Below the pieces are notes generated by a model. That model was given only the letters and a program-made list of their open reading frames with translations, had not been told where the DNA came from and did not search any database. From positions 1 through 38,252 of the forward strand of contig JAACJV010000008.1 in assembly GCA_021378535.1 (NCBI GenBank): a stretch of 38,252 nucleotides of DNA, in the 5' to 3' direction. Position 1 is the stretch's first letter. The number at the start of each line of letters is the position of its first letter. This stretch comes from Ureaplasma sp. Hg1. Lineage in GTDB: Bacteria > Bacillota_I > Bacilli_A > Mycoplasmatales > Mycoplasmoidaceae. Below are positions 28,783-38,252 of the stretch, piece by piece. The position numbers were made by a program, and so were the translations under genes.

Positions 28783-29502
28783 ATGCGTTGAAAAAAATTT
28801 AAAACTACATTACGTTACTTACGAGCGCCATTAGAAAAACAATATCGTTTAATCATTAAAGAGTTAAAAAAACAAAATTATTTTGTTACTAATAACCGGA
28901 AATTAAAGAATGTTTATATCCATAATACGATTTACTTCATTTTGATGTTAATTACAATTATTAATAATGATTATCATGAAGCTAGAGATTTAAGACCGCA
29001 AAAGCTATTAAAAAAATATGATAGTAAAAAAATGCACAATGTTATTATGACGACCATTATTTATTATGATGTCAACATTCATGGTGAAATTAGCCATCCG
29101 TATTTAAAGGAAATATTATCAAGCAAAAAATGTCATGAAGTGATTTTCTCATATTCAAATAATGCTGAGATAAATAAAATTCTTGAGGTTAATGCAAAAT
29201 TAGTTGAATTTTATTATGATACGATTGTATCATTGATTAGTTGTGATATTGATGATAAGAAAAAAGTTCTAAAATCATCTATTTTAGCTTTTCTTCAATT
29301 CAATACAATTAATCAACGAACCAAAAAAATTAAATTAATCAATAAATATGATGACATCACTAAATATGAACAAAATGTCAAATTAATTGAATTGCAAGTT
29401 TCTTATATGAAAATGTTTACGAAGAGTTTGCAATCGCTATTAGGTCGCAGTTTTAGCTATCTTATCGATTTTATTAATTACAAGAGTAGGAAGTTATACT
29501 AA
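28783..29502 (+). CDS. Unknown helical protein between hrcA and dxs
   Basis: I do not recognise a family. The 239-residue product is basic at its N-terminus (MRWKKFKTTLRYLRAP), Asn/Lys/Ile/Tyr-rich, mostly helical by composition, and has no obvious membrane segment apart from a short hydrophobic stretch near residues 46-60. I considered RecO and found no match to its N-terminal OB strand or zinc cysteines. The ATG follows the hrcA stop codon with no gap, and its own stop overlaps the dxs start (TAATG), so all three are translated from one message. An initiator one codon after a stop suggests translational coupling to hrcA. Two early Trp codons (TGA) break it under the standard code. Confidence 0.7.
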
Positions 29503-31367
29503 TGTCAAAAAAAAGTAGATATGAAAATGTTTTAGATAGGGTTAATGAACCAAGTGATTTAAAAGACTTAAGTGATGTTGAATTAAAACAACTATCTAAT
29601 GAAGTGCGGGAATTAATTAAAACCATTGCTAAAACAAAAGCAATTCATTTATCAAGTAACCTTGGAATCGCTGAACTATCAATTGCCCTTTTAAAGGTGT
29701 TTGATTTAGATCATGATAAATTATTATATGATACTGGTCATCAAACATACGTTCATAAAATTTTAACCGGTCGTAAAGATCAACTTCACACAATTCGTGA
29801 TACCGATGGATTAGCTGCTTTTCAAAACATGGATGAATCATCATATGATCATTATAGTCCAGGCCATTCTGGTAATATTTTATCAATCCTTCAAGGGATG
29901 TATGCTAAGGATAGTAAAACTAATAAAATTCCTAATAAACAACAATTCATCAACGAACATTATCATGTTGCAGTCATTGGTGATGGGGCACTAGCAAACG
30001 GAATGGCATTTGAAGCATTAAATGATATCGCTTATAAAAAAGATCCATTAATCATTATTCTTAATGATAATAAAATGAGTATTATTGAATCGGTTGGAGT
30101 TATCTCTAAAATTATCAGTGACATTAAAATCGGTTCTTTATTCTATCGCACCGAAAGAATCGTCCGACGGGCTTTTCCATTTAATAATAATTATTATTGC
30201 ATCTATCGTTGGTTCTTGCGTTTTGAACGTATCTTTACTGGTGAAAACTTATTTAAGAACCTGGGGTTTGAATATGTCGGTCCAATTGATGGGCATGATA
30301 TTACTAAATTACAGAAAGCTTTAAATAAAGCGAAATGATATAGCAAACAAGGACCAGTTATTGTCCATATTAAAACAGTTAAAGGAAAAGGCCATCCGAA
30401 TGCTGAAAATGATCGCGATGGCGTTTATCATTCAAGTGGTTTTAGTAATAAAGCAATTACCAATTTTAGTGAAGTTGCTGCTACAACTCTTTTAGAACTT
30501 GTGGAACATAATGACTTGATTAGGATTTTAAATCCGGCGATGACAACTGGGACATTTTGTAAAAAATTATTAACTGAACATCCGGATGTTTATCAGGATA
30601 CTGGTATCAGTGAAGAACATACCTTAAGTAAAGCAAGCGGTATGGCTTTAGCTAAATTAAAACCATACACTATTTATTACTCAACTTTCTTACAACGTTG
30701 TTATGATCAACTCCTACACGATGTTGCCCGTTTTAACTTAAATCTTACCATCTTGATTGATCGGGCTGATTTAAGTGGCGGCGACGGTCCGACCCACCAC
30801 GGGATATATGACGTTGGGTTTATCAAATCAATTCCTAACATTACGATTACTAACCCACGGACAATTGGACAACTTGAACAACTAATCAAAATCAGTGAAA
30901 CCTTTCAAGGGGTCATGGCAATTCGTTATCCAAAGTCAAGTTTTATTGAACCACTAAAAGATATCAAACCATATTCAATTCTTGATAATCAACATCAATG
31001 GGAACATCTATTAGACAACAAATCAAACAAGCAAGTGATTATTAGTTATGGTCCTTACTGTGATGTTATTTATAAAGCCTTAGTCAATAAAAAAGATTGT
31101 GATCTAATTAATGCTTTATACATTACTAATTATGATGAAGCTCAATTGCATAATATCTTCAAACGTTATAAAACAGTTATCATCTATGAAAGAATTCATG
31201 GTGGATTAGGGTTAGCCCATGACTTATATCGTTTCGCCCAACAACATAAATATCAATGTAACATTATTGAACGTCATTACAATGGCTTTATTGGAAGTGG
31301 CAAAACCCAAGATTTAGATATTAAAAATGAAATGGATGTATCTAATCTTATGGAACTAATAAAATAA
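29502..31367 (+). CDS. dxs: 1-deoxy-D-xylulose-5-phosphate synthase
   Basis: A 621-residue Dxs, the thiamine-diphosphate enzyme that joins pyruvate and glyceraldehyde-3-phosphate in the first step of the MEP isoprenoid pathway. Seen: His49 in IHLSSNLGIAEL, GHQTYVHKILTGR (79-91), GHSGNILSIL, the ThDP/Mg motif GDGALANG (160-167) through LNDNK (187-191), the acid Glu in EEHTLSKASGMA (about 372), YSTFLQRCYDQ and DLSGGDGPTHHGIYD. Length is close to the usual 620-640. The TGA at 30336-30338 codes Trp. AGGAAG precedes the start, which overlaps the upstream stop codon. The stop codon is inside the terminator stem. Most mollicutes lack this pathway, so its presence helps place the organism. Confidence 0.94.
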
Positions 31368-31399
31368 CCTCCGCCTTAATTGGCTAGAGGTTATTTTTT
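31361..31399. terminator. Two-way terminator carrying both stop codons of dxs and the EzrA-like gene
   Basis: An 11-bp stem (31361-31371 with 31387-31397), plus an inner GCC/GGC pair, with A/T runs on both sides. The dxs stop (31365-31367) is in the left arm and the EzrA-like stop on the minus strand (31391-31393) is in the right arm. Confidence 0.88.
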
Positions 31400-33061
31400 A
31401 GATATCTTTTTCATCTTTGTAAGGAAATCTATGTAAGCTTCAATTGCATCTTCATAGTTACCTTGTTCATACATTTTTTTAATGTTAAGAATTATTACTT
31501 CAAATTGTTCAAAGTAAAAGCGGTTGCAATAAATTTGTAATTTCTTAGCAATTTCTTCTAAGATCATTTTATCTGAAACACTACTAATTAATTTATTTAC
31601 TTCCTTTGAAATATTATCAACATCAATAATTGTGTTAGTTCAATTGGATGCATAATCACCCGTTAGTTTTTGCTCGTAATTATTTAATTTTTGAATGTCT
31701 TCCTCAATTGCACTTACTGCATCAATGCCGCGTGTTTGTTTTTCCTTAACAAGTGAACGGATTTGAATTAACTTTAATTTATTATCACTAATTTTATTAA
31801 TTAGATTAATGAAATTATGTGATTTATCTTTAATCTCATTAATTAAATGTTCAAATTCTCTTTCTATGTTTTGATATAAAAAAATCAAACTGATGATTTT
31901 ATCCAATTCTTCCACTGGCGTATACTTACTTACCTTCTTATCATTGGTAAATCCATCATATGAAACCTTCATACTTTTAAGATTCGTGCTGATATTTGTA
32001 ATAATTTTATTAATAGATTCATCTTTAGAAAATAATTCACGACATCTATCAATGGCATTTATCAAGGTATTAAAACGTTCTTCAAACATAATAAAAGCTT
32101 TATTAAAAGATAAACTGTATTGATTAATCATCTCAATTGATTTTGCATATTTAGTTAAATTTATTTTCGCTTTTTCTAAATTTGTAATTTTTTCAAAAAT
32201 AATTTTTTCAGCTTTTTCTAATTCTAAATTAGTTAATAGTTTTTTAATATCAACGATTGATTCTGAAGCAGATTGCAATTGTTTCGATAACATAATAATA
32301 TTTCGTTTATGAATTTTAGTTTCTTTGTGTTCAACAAAATTTTGTTTTAATTCGGTAATGATAACTTCCAAACGAGTAACTAGAACATCACAAATGTATA
32401 GTTTTCTAATGATGTTAAACATATCACGAATTGTTTTTAATTGCTTTTTAATTAATTCATCAAATGTTTCATTATTAACATGTAATGTTTCGTGAGTGAT
32501 TTCCTCATTTGTTTTACTAATTATAATTGCTAGGTTTTTAAAAACTGGATTATCATAATTCATTACTAAATTTTTATGAAAAAAATCTAACATCGAACTT
32601 GTGACATTCATTATTTGAACGGCTAACTGGTTTGCAGTTTTCTTATATTCCCCGCTGTTAACACTAAAATAATAGAATGTATCTTCTAGTTGTTTTAAAG
32701 CAACAAAATTAGTTTCAAGTTCTTTTAATTGATGTTTTACAAATCCCAATTGCATACTCTTTTGACGTTTTGATAAACCCATTAATTTTTTCTTAGTTAA
32801 TTCCACTTGGCCATCAAAATGAATGCTAAACATTTTTAAGTATTCTAAAATTGGTAATAAATCTTCATTATGACTAACTAATGATTCGATTGCTTTTAAA
32901 TTAGATCCAATCCGATTGGATATATAGAAGTTCATTTTTTGTTTATATTTATAATCAGCATTCAAATTTTTACGATGTTTTATAAAAATAACTGTATAGA
33001 TTAAAAAGATAACGACAACTAATGCTGCTAATCCAATTAACGTATATGTTAGTGCACCCAT
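31391..33061 (-). CDS. EzrA-like septation-ring regulator
   Basis: A 556-residue protein: one N-terminal membrane segment (about residues 4-26, YTLIGLAALVVVIFLIYTVI) with the N-terminus outside, then about 530 residues of charged, helical coiled coil (Lys/Glu/Asn/Ile). Size and topology match EzrA, a membrane-anchored spectrin-like protein that modulates FtsZ rings in Firmicutes. A position near rpsD is also seen in Bacillus, which supports the call. The primary sequence is too divergent for a firm assignment. AAGGAG precedes the start, and a TATAAT at 33090-33095 may be its -10. A TGA at 31640-31642 codes Trp; the C-terminal 83 residues lie beyond it. Confidence 0.6.
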
Positions 33062-33284
33062 TAAATTCTCCTTTTAAACCCTTATCAATATTATAATCAT
33101 AAAGCATTAATAATTGATACTTAATCATTAAATTACTATAAAAGTAAAAAGGTTTATTTGATTAAAGCGACATCTAGTCATGTTTTGTGTTACTTTTTTA
33201 TTAAATAGTTATGATTATTAATGGACTAAACGAGACTAAAAAATACCTATCTTAAGATTAATTGCCGTTCATTATAAAATTACC

Positions 33285-33313
33285 TTGTGTTTTTTAGATT
33301 ACTTTTGTATAAT
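33285..33313 (+). promoter_or_regulatory. Promoter of rpsD
   Basis: TTGTGT (33285-33290), 17-nt spacer and TATAAT (33308-33313), giving a leader of about 150 nt before rpsD. Confidence 0.65.
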
Positions 33314-33319
33314 CTTTAC

Positions 33320-33473
33320 GCATTCATCAGCTGATATATATTTCGATATTCATTTTAATAGCTTATGTGTTGTGAGTAAATTTGCTGATAAATCGAAAGC
33401 ATCAATATTAAAATCTATCGAGGGAATATATCTCCTTAAGTAAGATGGTTGCATTTTAGAGAGGAAAAATACA
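33320..33473 (+). promoter_or_regulatory. Long rpsD leader with crossing base-pairings (possible S4 autoregulatory site)
   Basis: Complementary segments are 33326-33331 with 33384-33389 (ATCAGC/GCTGAT), 33341-33347 with 33392-33398 (TTTCGAT/ATCGAAA) and 33352-33359 with 33407-33414 (ATTTTAAT/ATTAAAAT). They cross each other, so they form a pseudoknot or alternate structures. In Firmicutes S4 represses its own rpsD leader through such structure; use here is inference. The rest of the gap 33062-33284 shows the EzrA-side promoter and nothing else I can name. Confidence 0.5.
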
Positions 33474-34082
33474 ATGAGTAGATATACAGGAAGTATTTAT
33501 AAAAAATCACGTCGTTTAGGTTTCTCTTTGTTAGAAAATAACAAAGAATTCACAACCGGAAAAAAACGAACATATGCGCCAGGACAACACGGTCAAAGCC
33601 GTCGTCGTAAATTGTCAGGATATGGCGAACAATTACAAGAAAAACAAAAACTAATGTTTTTATATGGTCTTAATGACCGTCAAATGAGAAGAACTTTTGC
33701 ATTGGCAAAAAAACATGGGGGCGTTTTATCACTAGATTTAATGCGAACTTTAGAATCTCGTTTAGATAGTTTAGTATTCCGTATGGGCTTTGCTCCTACA
33801 AGACGTGGAGCACGTCAATTAGTGAATCACGGACACATCTTATTAGATGGTAAGAAATGTGATATCCCATCAGCAATTGTTAGTTTAGGATCAACGATTG
33901 AAGTTAAAGCTAAATCTAAAAAAATTGAATTAGTTAGTTTAGCTCAAATCAAACCTTTACCTTTTGTTGAAGCAGATGAAAAAACTAAAATTGGAAAATT
34001 TGTACGATACCCAGAACGTAACGAATTACCAACTGATATCAATGAATCATACGTTGTTGAATGATATAAACGATTAGTATAA
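33474..34082 (+). CDS. rpsD: 30S ribosomal protein S4
   Basis: A 202-residue S4, a primary 16S rRNA-binding protein of the small subunit. The N-terminus is the zinc-free (C-minus) form: MSRYTGSIYKKSRRLGFSL, then RTYAPGQHGQSRRRKLSGYG and LQEKQKLMFLYGLNDRQ. The S4 RNA-binding domain is at about residues 92-150 (LESRLDSLVFRMGFAPTRRGARQLVNHGHILLDG). The C-terminus is VVEWYKRLV, where the Trp is TGA at 34062-34064; under the standard code the protein would stop seven codons short of the family's normal end. GAGAGG precedes the start. It is a single-gene unit with its own strong terminator. Confidence 0.96.
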
Positions 34083-34099
34083 TTTAAATTGATTATAAT

Positions 34100-34142
34100 A
34101 AAAATAAGAACCTAGTTTATTTAGCTAGGTTCTTATTTTTTT
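34100..34142 (+). terminator. Terminator of rpsD
   Basis: A 16-bp perfect stem (34100-34115 with 34125-34140), 9-nt loop and a T run, 17 nt after the stop codon. Confidence 0.9.
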
Positions 34143-34254
34143 ATATAGTTTCAATATTGGTTTTAATCCTTGTTTAGCTTTCTAGCAAGAATTATTGTCT
34201 AACTAATAATTAGTCAATAACTAATAAAACCTCCGAAGGTAAAATTCATTTCAC

Positions 34255-34282
34255 TTGTGCAAATGTAATAAAGTAGTATAAT
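34255..34282 (+). promoter_or_regulatory. Promoter of the small membrane-protein gene
   Basis: TTGTGC (34255-34260), 16-nt spacer, TATAAT (34277-34282). The ATG at 34302 would be only about 12-14 nt from the transcript start. Confidence 0.55.
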
Positions 34283-34301
34283 CATTATTAACATTTGTAT
34301 T

Positions 34302-34700
34302 ATGAAAATAAAGATTGAAAATTTAAATTTTTTGTGGGGTTGAACTCACTCTATAAACAATACTAATATTAAAATATTTAATACTAGACTTTTTTATGTC
34401 GGACTTTATATTAGTTTCTTCCAATTATTAATGGTTGTTTTAACATCGCCTTTAATAATTATTGCTTTCTTAGACTTTGCTTTTTTGCTTTTAACCACCC
34501 TTTTAACTAAACTAGCTAATAAATTTTTAGCTATCTTTAAGTTTATCAAAAAACAGTTTCATTCTTTATTAATGCAAACTAAAAATAAAATAAATTATTA
34601 TTTACAGCCAATTTATAAACTACTTTTTATTGATCACTTAAACATCATTTTAATGTGATTTATCATCATAATTAAAACCCATTTTTTTAATCTTTGATAG
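34302..34700 (+). CDS. Unknown small membrane protein without a Shine-Dalgarno site
   Basis: I do not recognise a family. The 132-residue product starts MKIKIENLNFLWGW and has a long hydrophobic stretch at about residues 35-68 (two adjacent segments, with LTSPLIIIAFLDFAFLLL), then a basic middle and a shorter hydrophobic segment near the C-terminus. TGA codes Trp three times. No ribosome-binding site is visible and the promoter at 34255-34282 would make a near-leaderless message. It lies just upstream of the surface-protein pair. The continuous frame and membrane-like composition support a real gene, but it could be a remnant. Confidence 0.5.
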
Positions 34701-34810
34701 TCCGTATTAATCAAATAAAAAGTTATAAAATCAATCTAACATTGGTTATTATAGGCTTATTTATTCTGCTGTTAAATCAGTAATAAAATACATATTAAAA
34801 GGAGATAAAT

Positions 34811-37705
34811 ATGAAATCTAATGAAGCTAAAAACACTAAAACAGTTGTCGATGAAAAAGGTACAAACAAATCATCTTATTTAAGAAAACTAATCCAAAAA
34901 AAGACTCTAATAGGTCTCTTTAGCGCGATCCTAGTTTCAGCTACAGTGGCTGGTGCTGCTGTTGCTTTAACACCTAACACTACACAAATTATTGCTGATA
35001 AAACTAATTATAGTTTTCAATGAACAGCACCAACTAAAGCAGATAAAACAATTCCGATCAGTGATCAAAAATTTAATAAAGCATACGTTTTAAAACATTG
35101 GTTACACGTTGATCAAAAATTTATTAATAAATACGGTCGGCCAGATGTTCAAATTGTTAAGGATGCACCGCATGGTGAAGTAACGGTTAACGTCCTTTTT
35201 AAAAAACAAGTTTACATTAATGGTAAACTAACTAATAAACTAACTAAAACATATCGTAGTTTCGTTATTCCTAAGGTTTTTGATTTTTCATGAAACACTT
35301 TATCAGCAGCAGATTTAAGTAAATATGCGGATGATTCCACTTTTAATAGTAATTACATTAAAACTAATTGGTACACTATCACATCAAGTGAGCCACTAAG
35401 TGTAACCCGTCCAATCGCTACCATAACAACTGAACCTAATCGTAATCAAGCAACCCTAAAGGTTGATATCACTTTTAATAAACCAATTACAATTGATGAT
35501 GGCCATAATACATCTCATACCACTAAAACAATTACTAAGGTTTTTGAAAACTTTAAAAAAGCACCAATCTTTAACTTTGCTTGAAAAACACCAAGTCCAG
35601 CTGATTTGTTAAAGCTAGCTAACGATGCTAGTTTTGATCAAAATTATGTCGTTAACAACTGAATCGGTTTAACTAAAGCAGCTAGTACGACTGCTCCTTT
35701 AGCTAAAATTAAAGCATATCATTTTAATCCTAATCAGTATGCTGGAGAAATAAATCTTGTGATCACTTTTGATCAACCTGTCACGATTACTACAGGTTCC
35801 ACTAGTCACACCACAACCACAGTTAATCATACTTTTAAGGGGTTCAATACCAATGCAACATATAACTTTGCATGGAATAAACCTAGTGCGACAGATTTAA
35901 AAAGGTTAGTTGCAGATAGTCTGATTACAAATGATTATGTACTAAATCACTGAACTACCTTTTCAGTTAATGAACAAGCAAGTGACAAAACAACCGTTGG
36001 TTTGATTACTGATGGAACTAATGGCACAATTAAAATAACAATCAATTTTGCTAAACCTGTTACCATTATTGATAATGGTAACATAACCCATACTACATCT
36101 TCAGTCAGTGAAACTTTAACTGGTTTTTGAAGGGACCCAAAGATAGTTCAAAATAGTCAAACTACTAAAACAATTTCACCTTCAACAATAACAAGTTGAA
36201 ATGATGTGATGGTTTATCTTGATGTGATTAATGTTAAAGCAATCGATACCACTAACATTGTTATTAATCATGATAATACTCAAGGGACAGTAAGTTTATC
36301 TAACATTACCTATAAAACTAATGACACTGCAAATTATGATCAAACCTTAAATGATTTAACTTTACACGGCTTTAAAAGCACTAATGTTAAACCAGTGATG
36401 AATAAACAAGATCTAAAAATCATTACTGAAAATGATTTCAGCGATTTATTTGTAACTAATGATGTCGCTACAACCTTAGTTCATTTAAAACCATACATTA
36501 CTTTTAGCGGTGGGCCAACATCATTAATCACAAGTTTGAGTTATGATCCTAATAATCATACAATTAATGGCTTATATACGAGTGACAGCATCGGTACAAT
36601 CGCACCATTCATTTTAAAATTAACTGCTAATGATTTTGACACAACTTCAAACCAACCAACCATTATTAGAAATACAACTAAAGCAACAGTCATGGCATCA
36701 GCCATAACTTCGTGAAGTGATTTGAAGGATTATATCACCGTTACTAATGCTTGAACATTAGATACAAAGGATATTGTGATTAAAACAAATGATGCAGCTG
36801 GTCAAGTAACCCTTGCTAATATCACCTATAAAATCACTAAAAATAGTCAATATGATCAAACTTTAAGTGATATTACTTTAAGTAACTTTGGGACGAACGA
36901 AACAGCTACAGTTGTTGAAAACACAGCTACCACAGCTAATAAAGCAATTCTACCATCAACCCTATCAGCCGATGGTTTTGATGTTATTAAGCACTATTTA
37001 ACAATCACTAATCCCGATGTTTTAGTTTATGATCATTTAGATATTGAAGCAGATGATAATGCTGGCACATTAACAATTGATGGGCTTCAATCCTATAATA
37101 GTAATTTAAAAATTAAAAAGAACTTCATCAATCCGATTGTAATCCACGGTTTTAATACTAAAATTCCGGTTGTTACAATTATTCAAAATTCAACATCAAC
37201 TGCTGATTTCAACCTTATGGCTTCTAATTTAACAGCTGACTCGTTAAATGATTTAAAAGGTTATTTAACAATCACTGGTAGTTGAGCTAACGTTGATGCT
37301 TCAAACATGTTACTTGAAGCTAATGATATTACCGGTGTTTTAACAATTGCTAATTTAGCTTCTTATGATAGCGCTGACCATAGTTCGAGTAGTCAAATCG
37401 GGAATATTACCATTAGTGGTTTTGGTACTCAAATTAATCCGATTTCATTAACTGAAAACACCAGTACTACTGCTTCAAAACAAATGACGGCAGGCACTTT
37501 AACAAGTTATAGTTTTAGTCAACTACAAGCATATTTAACAATTAGTGGTGGAACTTATGTTGATATTGATGCTTCCCATATGAACCTTTTAGCAGATGAT
37601 GCAGCCCAAACTTTAACAATTTCATTAATCAAATATTATGATAGTAGCCTTCATCATGATGGCGTCTTAATTGCCCCAATTATTATTCATGGTTTTTTAA
37701 AATAA
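34811..37705 (+). CDS. Modular surface protein, Lipoprotein_17-like repeats
   Basis: A 964-residue protein kept open by about a dozen TGA Trp codons. Residues 1-33 are basic and polar; residues 34-55 form a membrane anchor (LIGLFSAILVSATVAGAAVAL) without a lipobox cysteine. Two module types follow. Residues 70-440 hold four copies of a unit with FxWxxPSxxDLxxLxxDxxFxxxYVxxNW plus a beta segment (ITFNKPITI...HTTKT). Residues 460-960 hold about five copies of a unit with DxxNIVIxxDxxxGTxxLxxITY...ITLxGF. The second unit resembles the Lipoprotein_17 (variable surface protein) family of mollicutes. AAAAGGAG precedes the start. It is followed 39 nt later by a paralogue. An exposed, possibly variable antigen or adhesin is the likely role; that is inference. 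Confidence 0.82.
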
Positions 37706-37744
37706 CCAGCTTAATAATTATTCTATAGTAAGGAGAAAAGTTCT

Positions 37745-38252
37745 ATGAAAATCAAAACAAAAATTATTACAACAACTATAACCCTAGCTACAATTGTGGC
37801 AGCGAGTATTGGCGTTATTGTCCCATTAACCACTAATGAATCAAAGCAAAGTAATCAAATTGATCACAACAACTATCGTTTAACTTGGAAAAAACCAAGT
37901 ATAAATGATTTATCAAATAATGTTAATAGTGATAAATTTACAGCTAATTACATCATGTCCCATTGAATTAGTTTAGACCCTAACTTAATTAAGAAATATG
38001 GTAAGCCACAAGTTCAATTAGCTAAAGAAACTAATTTAGGTAATATTAAAGTGACCTTAAATTTTAATCGTCAATTAACTATTAATAACCATTTAGTGAA
38101 TCATCTAAGCAATACTATTAAAGGTTTTGTTATTCCTCCAATATATCATTTTAACTGAATCGCTCCAAGTCAAAGTGATTTAACTAAAATGGTTAATGAT
38201 GCTACTTTTAGTAATCAGTATATTGCTACTAATTGGAGCCAAATTACAACCA
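37745..38252 (+). CDS. Second surface protein, paralogue of the previous gene (runs off window)
   Basis: The visible 169 residues start with an export/anchor segment (IITTTITLATIVAASIGVIV), again without a lipobox cysteine. The following sequence copies the first modules of the upstream protein: LTWKKPSINDLS...FTANYIMSHW, KKYGKPQVQL, GNIKVTLNFNRQLTINNHLVNHL, GFVIPPIYHFNWIAPSQSDL, against QWTAPTKAD, NKYGRPDVQI, GEVTVNVLFKKQVYINGKLTNKL and SFVIPKVFDFSWNTLSAADL there. AAGGAG precedes the start, and the 39-nt gap without a terminator suggests cotranscription. The C-terminus is outside the window. Confidence 0.85.

Noticed and set aside
28783-29502. RecO repair protein
   Set aside because: No N-terminal OB strand or zinc-binding cysteines; only the size is similar.
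34901-34980. Lipoprotein signal in the surface proteins at 34811 and 37745
   Set aside because: No cysteine occurs at or near the end of the hydrophobic segment in either protein.
34811-37705. Several separate short genes instead of one surface protein
   Set aside because: All pieces are in one frame and divided only by TGA, which is Trp here; the repeat units run across the TGA codons.
1-38252. CRISPR array, insertion sequence, prophage or toxin-antitoxin system
   Set aside because: No regularly spaced direct repeats, transposase, integrase or paired small toxin genes were seen on either strand.

Overview
This AT-rich window reads as a chromosomal segment of a mollicute (Mycoplasma-type bacterium) that uses UGA for tryptophan. 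In-frame TGA codons fall inside rpsD, dnaG, glyS, pheT, obg, dxs, the 4Fe-4S ferredoxin and the surface proteins; in rpsD the C-terminal residues of ribosomal protein S4 appear only if TGA is read as Trp. Neighbour pairs familiar from the M. pneumoniae group are present (glyS-dnaG, thyA-folA, scpA-scpB, pheS-pheT, obg-nadE). A complete dxs gene implies a MEP isoprenoid pathway, which only some mollicutes keep (for example the M. penetrans/M. iowae relatives). The species cannot be fixed from the sequence alone.

Layout. 1-369: start of a minus-strand surface-type membrane protein cut by the window edge. 618-4731: glyS-dnaG-PHP phosphohydrolase operon (minus). 4829-6559: MATE transporter (minus), then a gene-free stretch with a long imperfect hairpin. 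6975-10084: thyA-folA-scpA-scpB operon (minus). 10247-12948: plsC, a small SSB-like protein, cmk and a C-terminally anchored membrane protein (minus). 13028-13261: 2[4Fe-4S] ferredoxin (plus). 13333-14036: gpsB-like and acpS (minus). 14111-15028: rnhC (plus). 15049-17085: leucine-rich-repeat surface protein (minus). 17214-23785: a tight five-gene operon of membrane protein, obg, nadE with a membrane extension, pheS and pheT (minus). 23906-24386: five tRNA genes transcribed Tyr-Gln-Lys-Leu-Gly (minus), preceded by greA. 25101-26306: flavoprotein (plus). 26446-27429: alpha/beta hydrolase (minus). 27781-31367: hrcA, an unknown gene and dxs (plus). 31391-33061: EzrA-like protein (minus). 33474-34082: rpsD (plus). 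34302-34700: small membrane protein. 34811-38252: two tandem paralogous surface proteins, the second cut by the window edge.

Most of the window is housekeeping: aminoacylation, replication priming, chromosome organisation, dTMP/folate synthesis, phospholipid synthesis, stress control and isoprenoid precursors. Genes are packed in operons with 1-20 nt overlaps or 2-20 nt gaps, and convergent genes share a single two-way hairpin. The accessory component is the surface proteins at both ends and the LRR protein in the middle. I did not find a defence system, CRISPR array, insertion sequence or prophage. The features most worth a second look are the in-frame membrane extension on NadE, the long hairpin at 6705-6833, the ferredoxin that could serve the MEP enzymes, a hydrolase lacking its nucleophile, and hairpins that carry the stop codons of both convergent genes.
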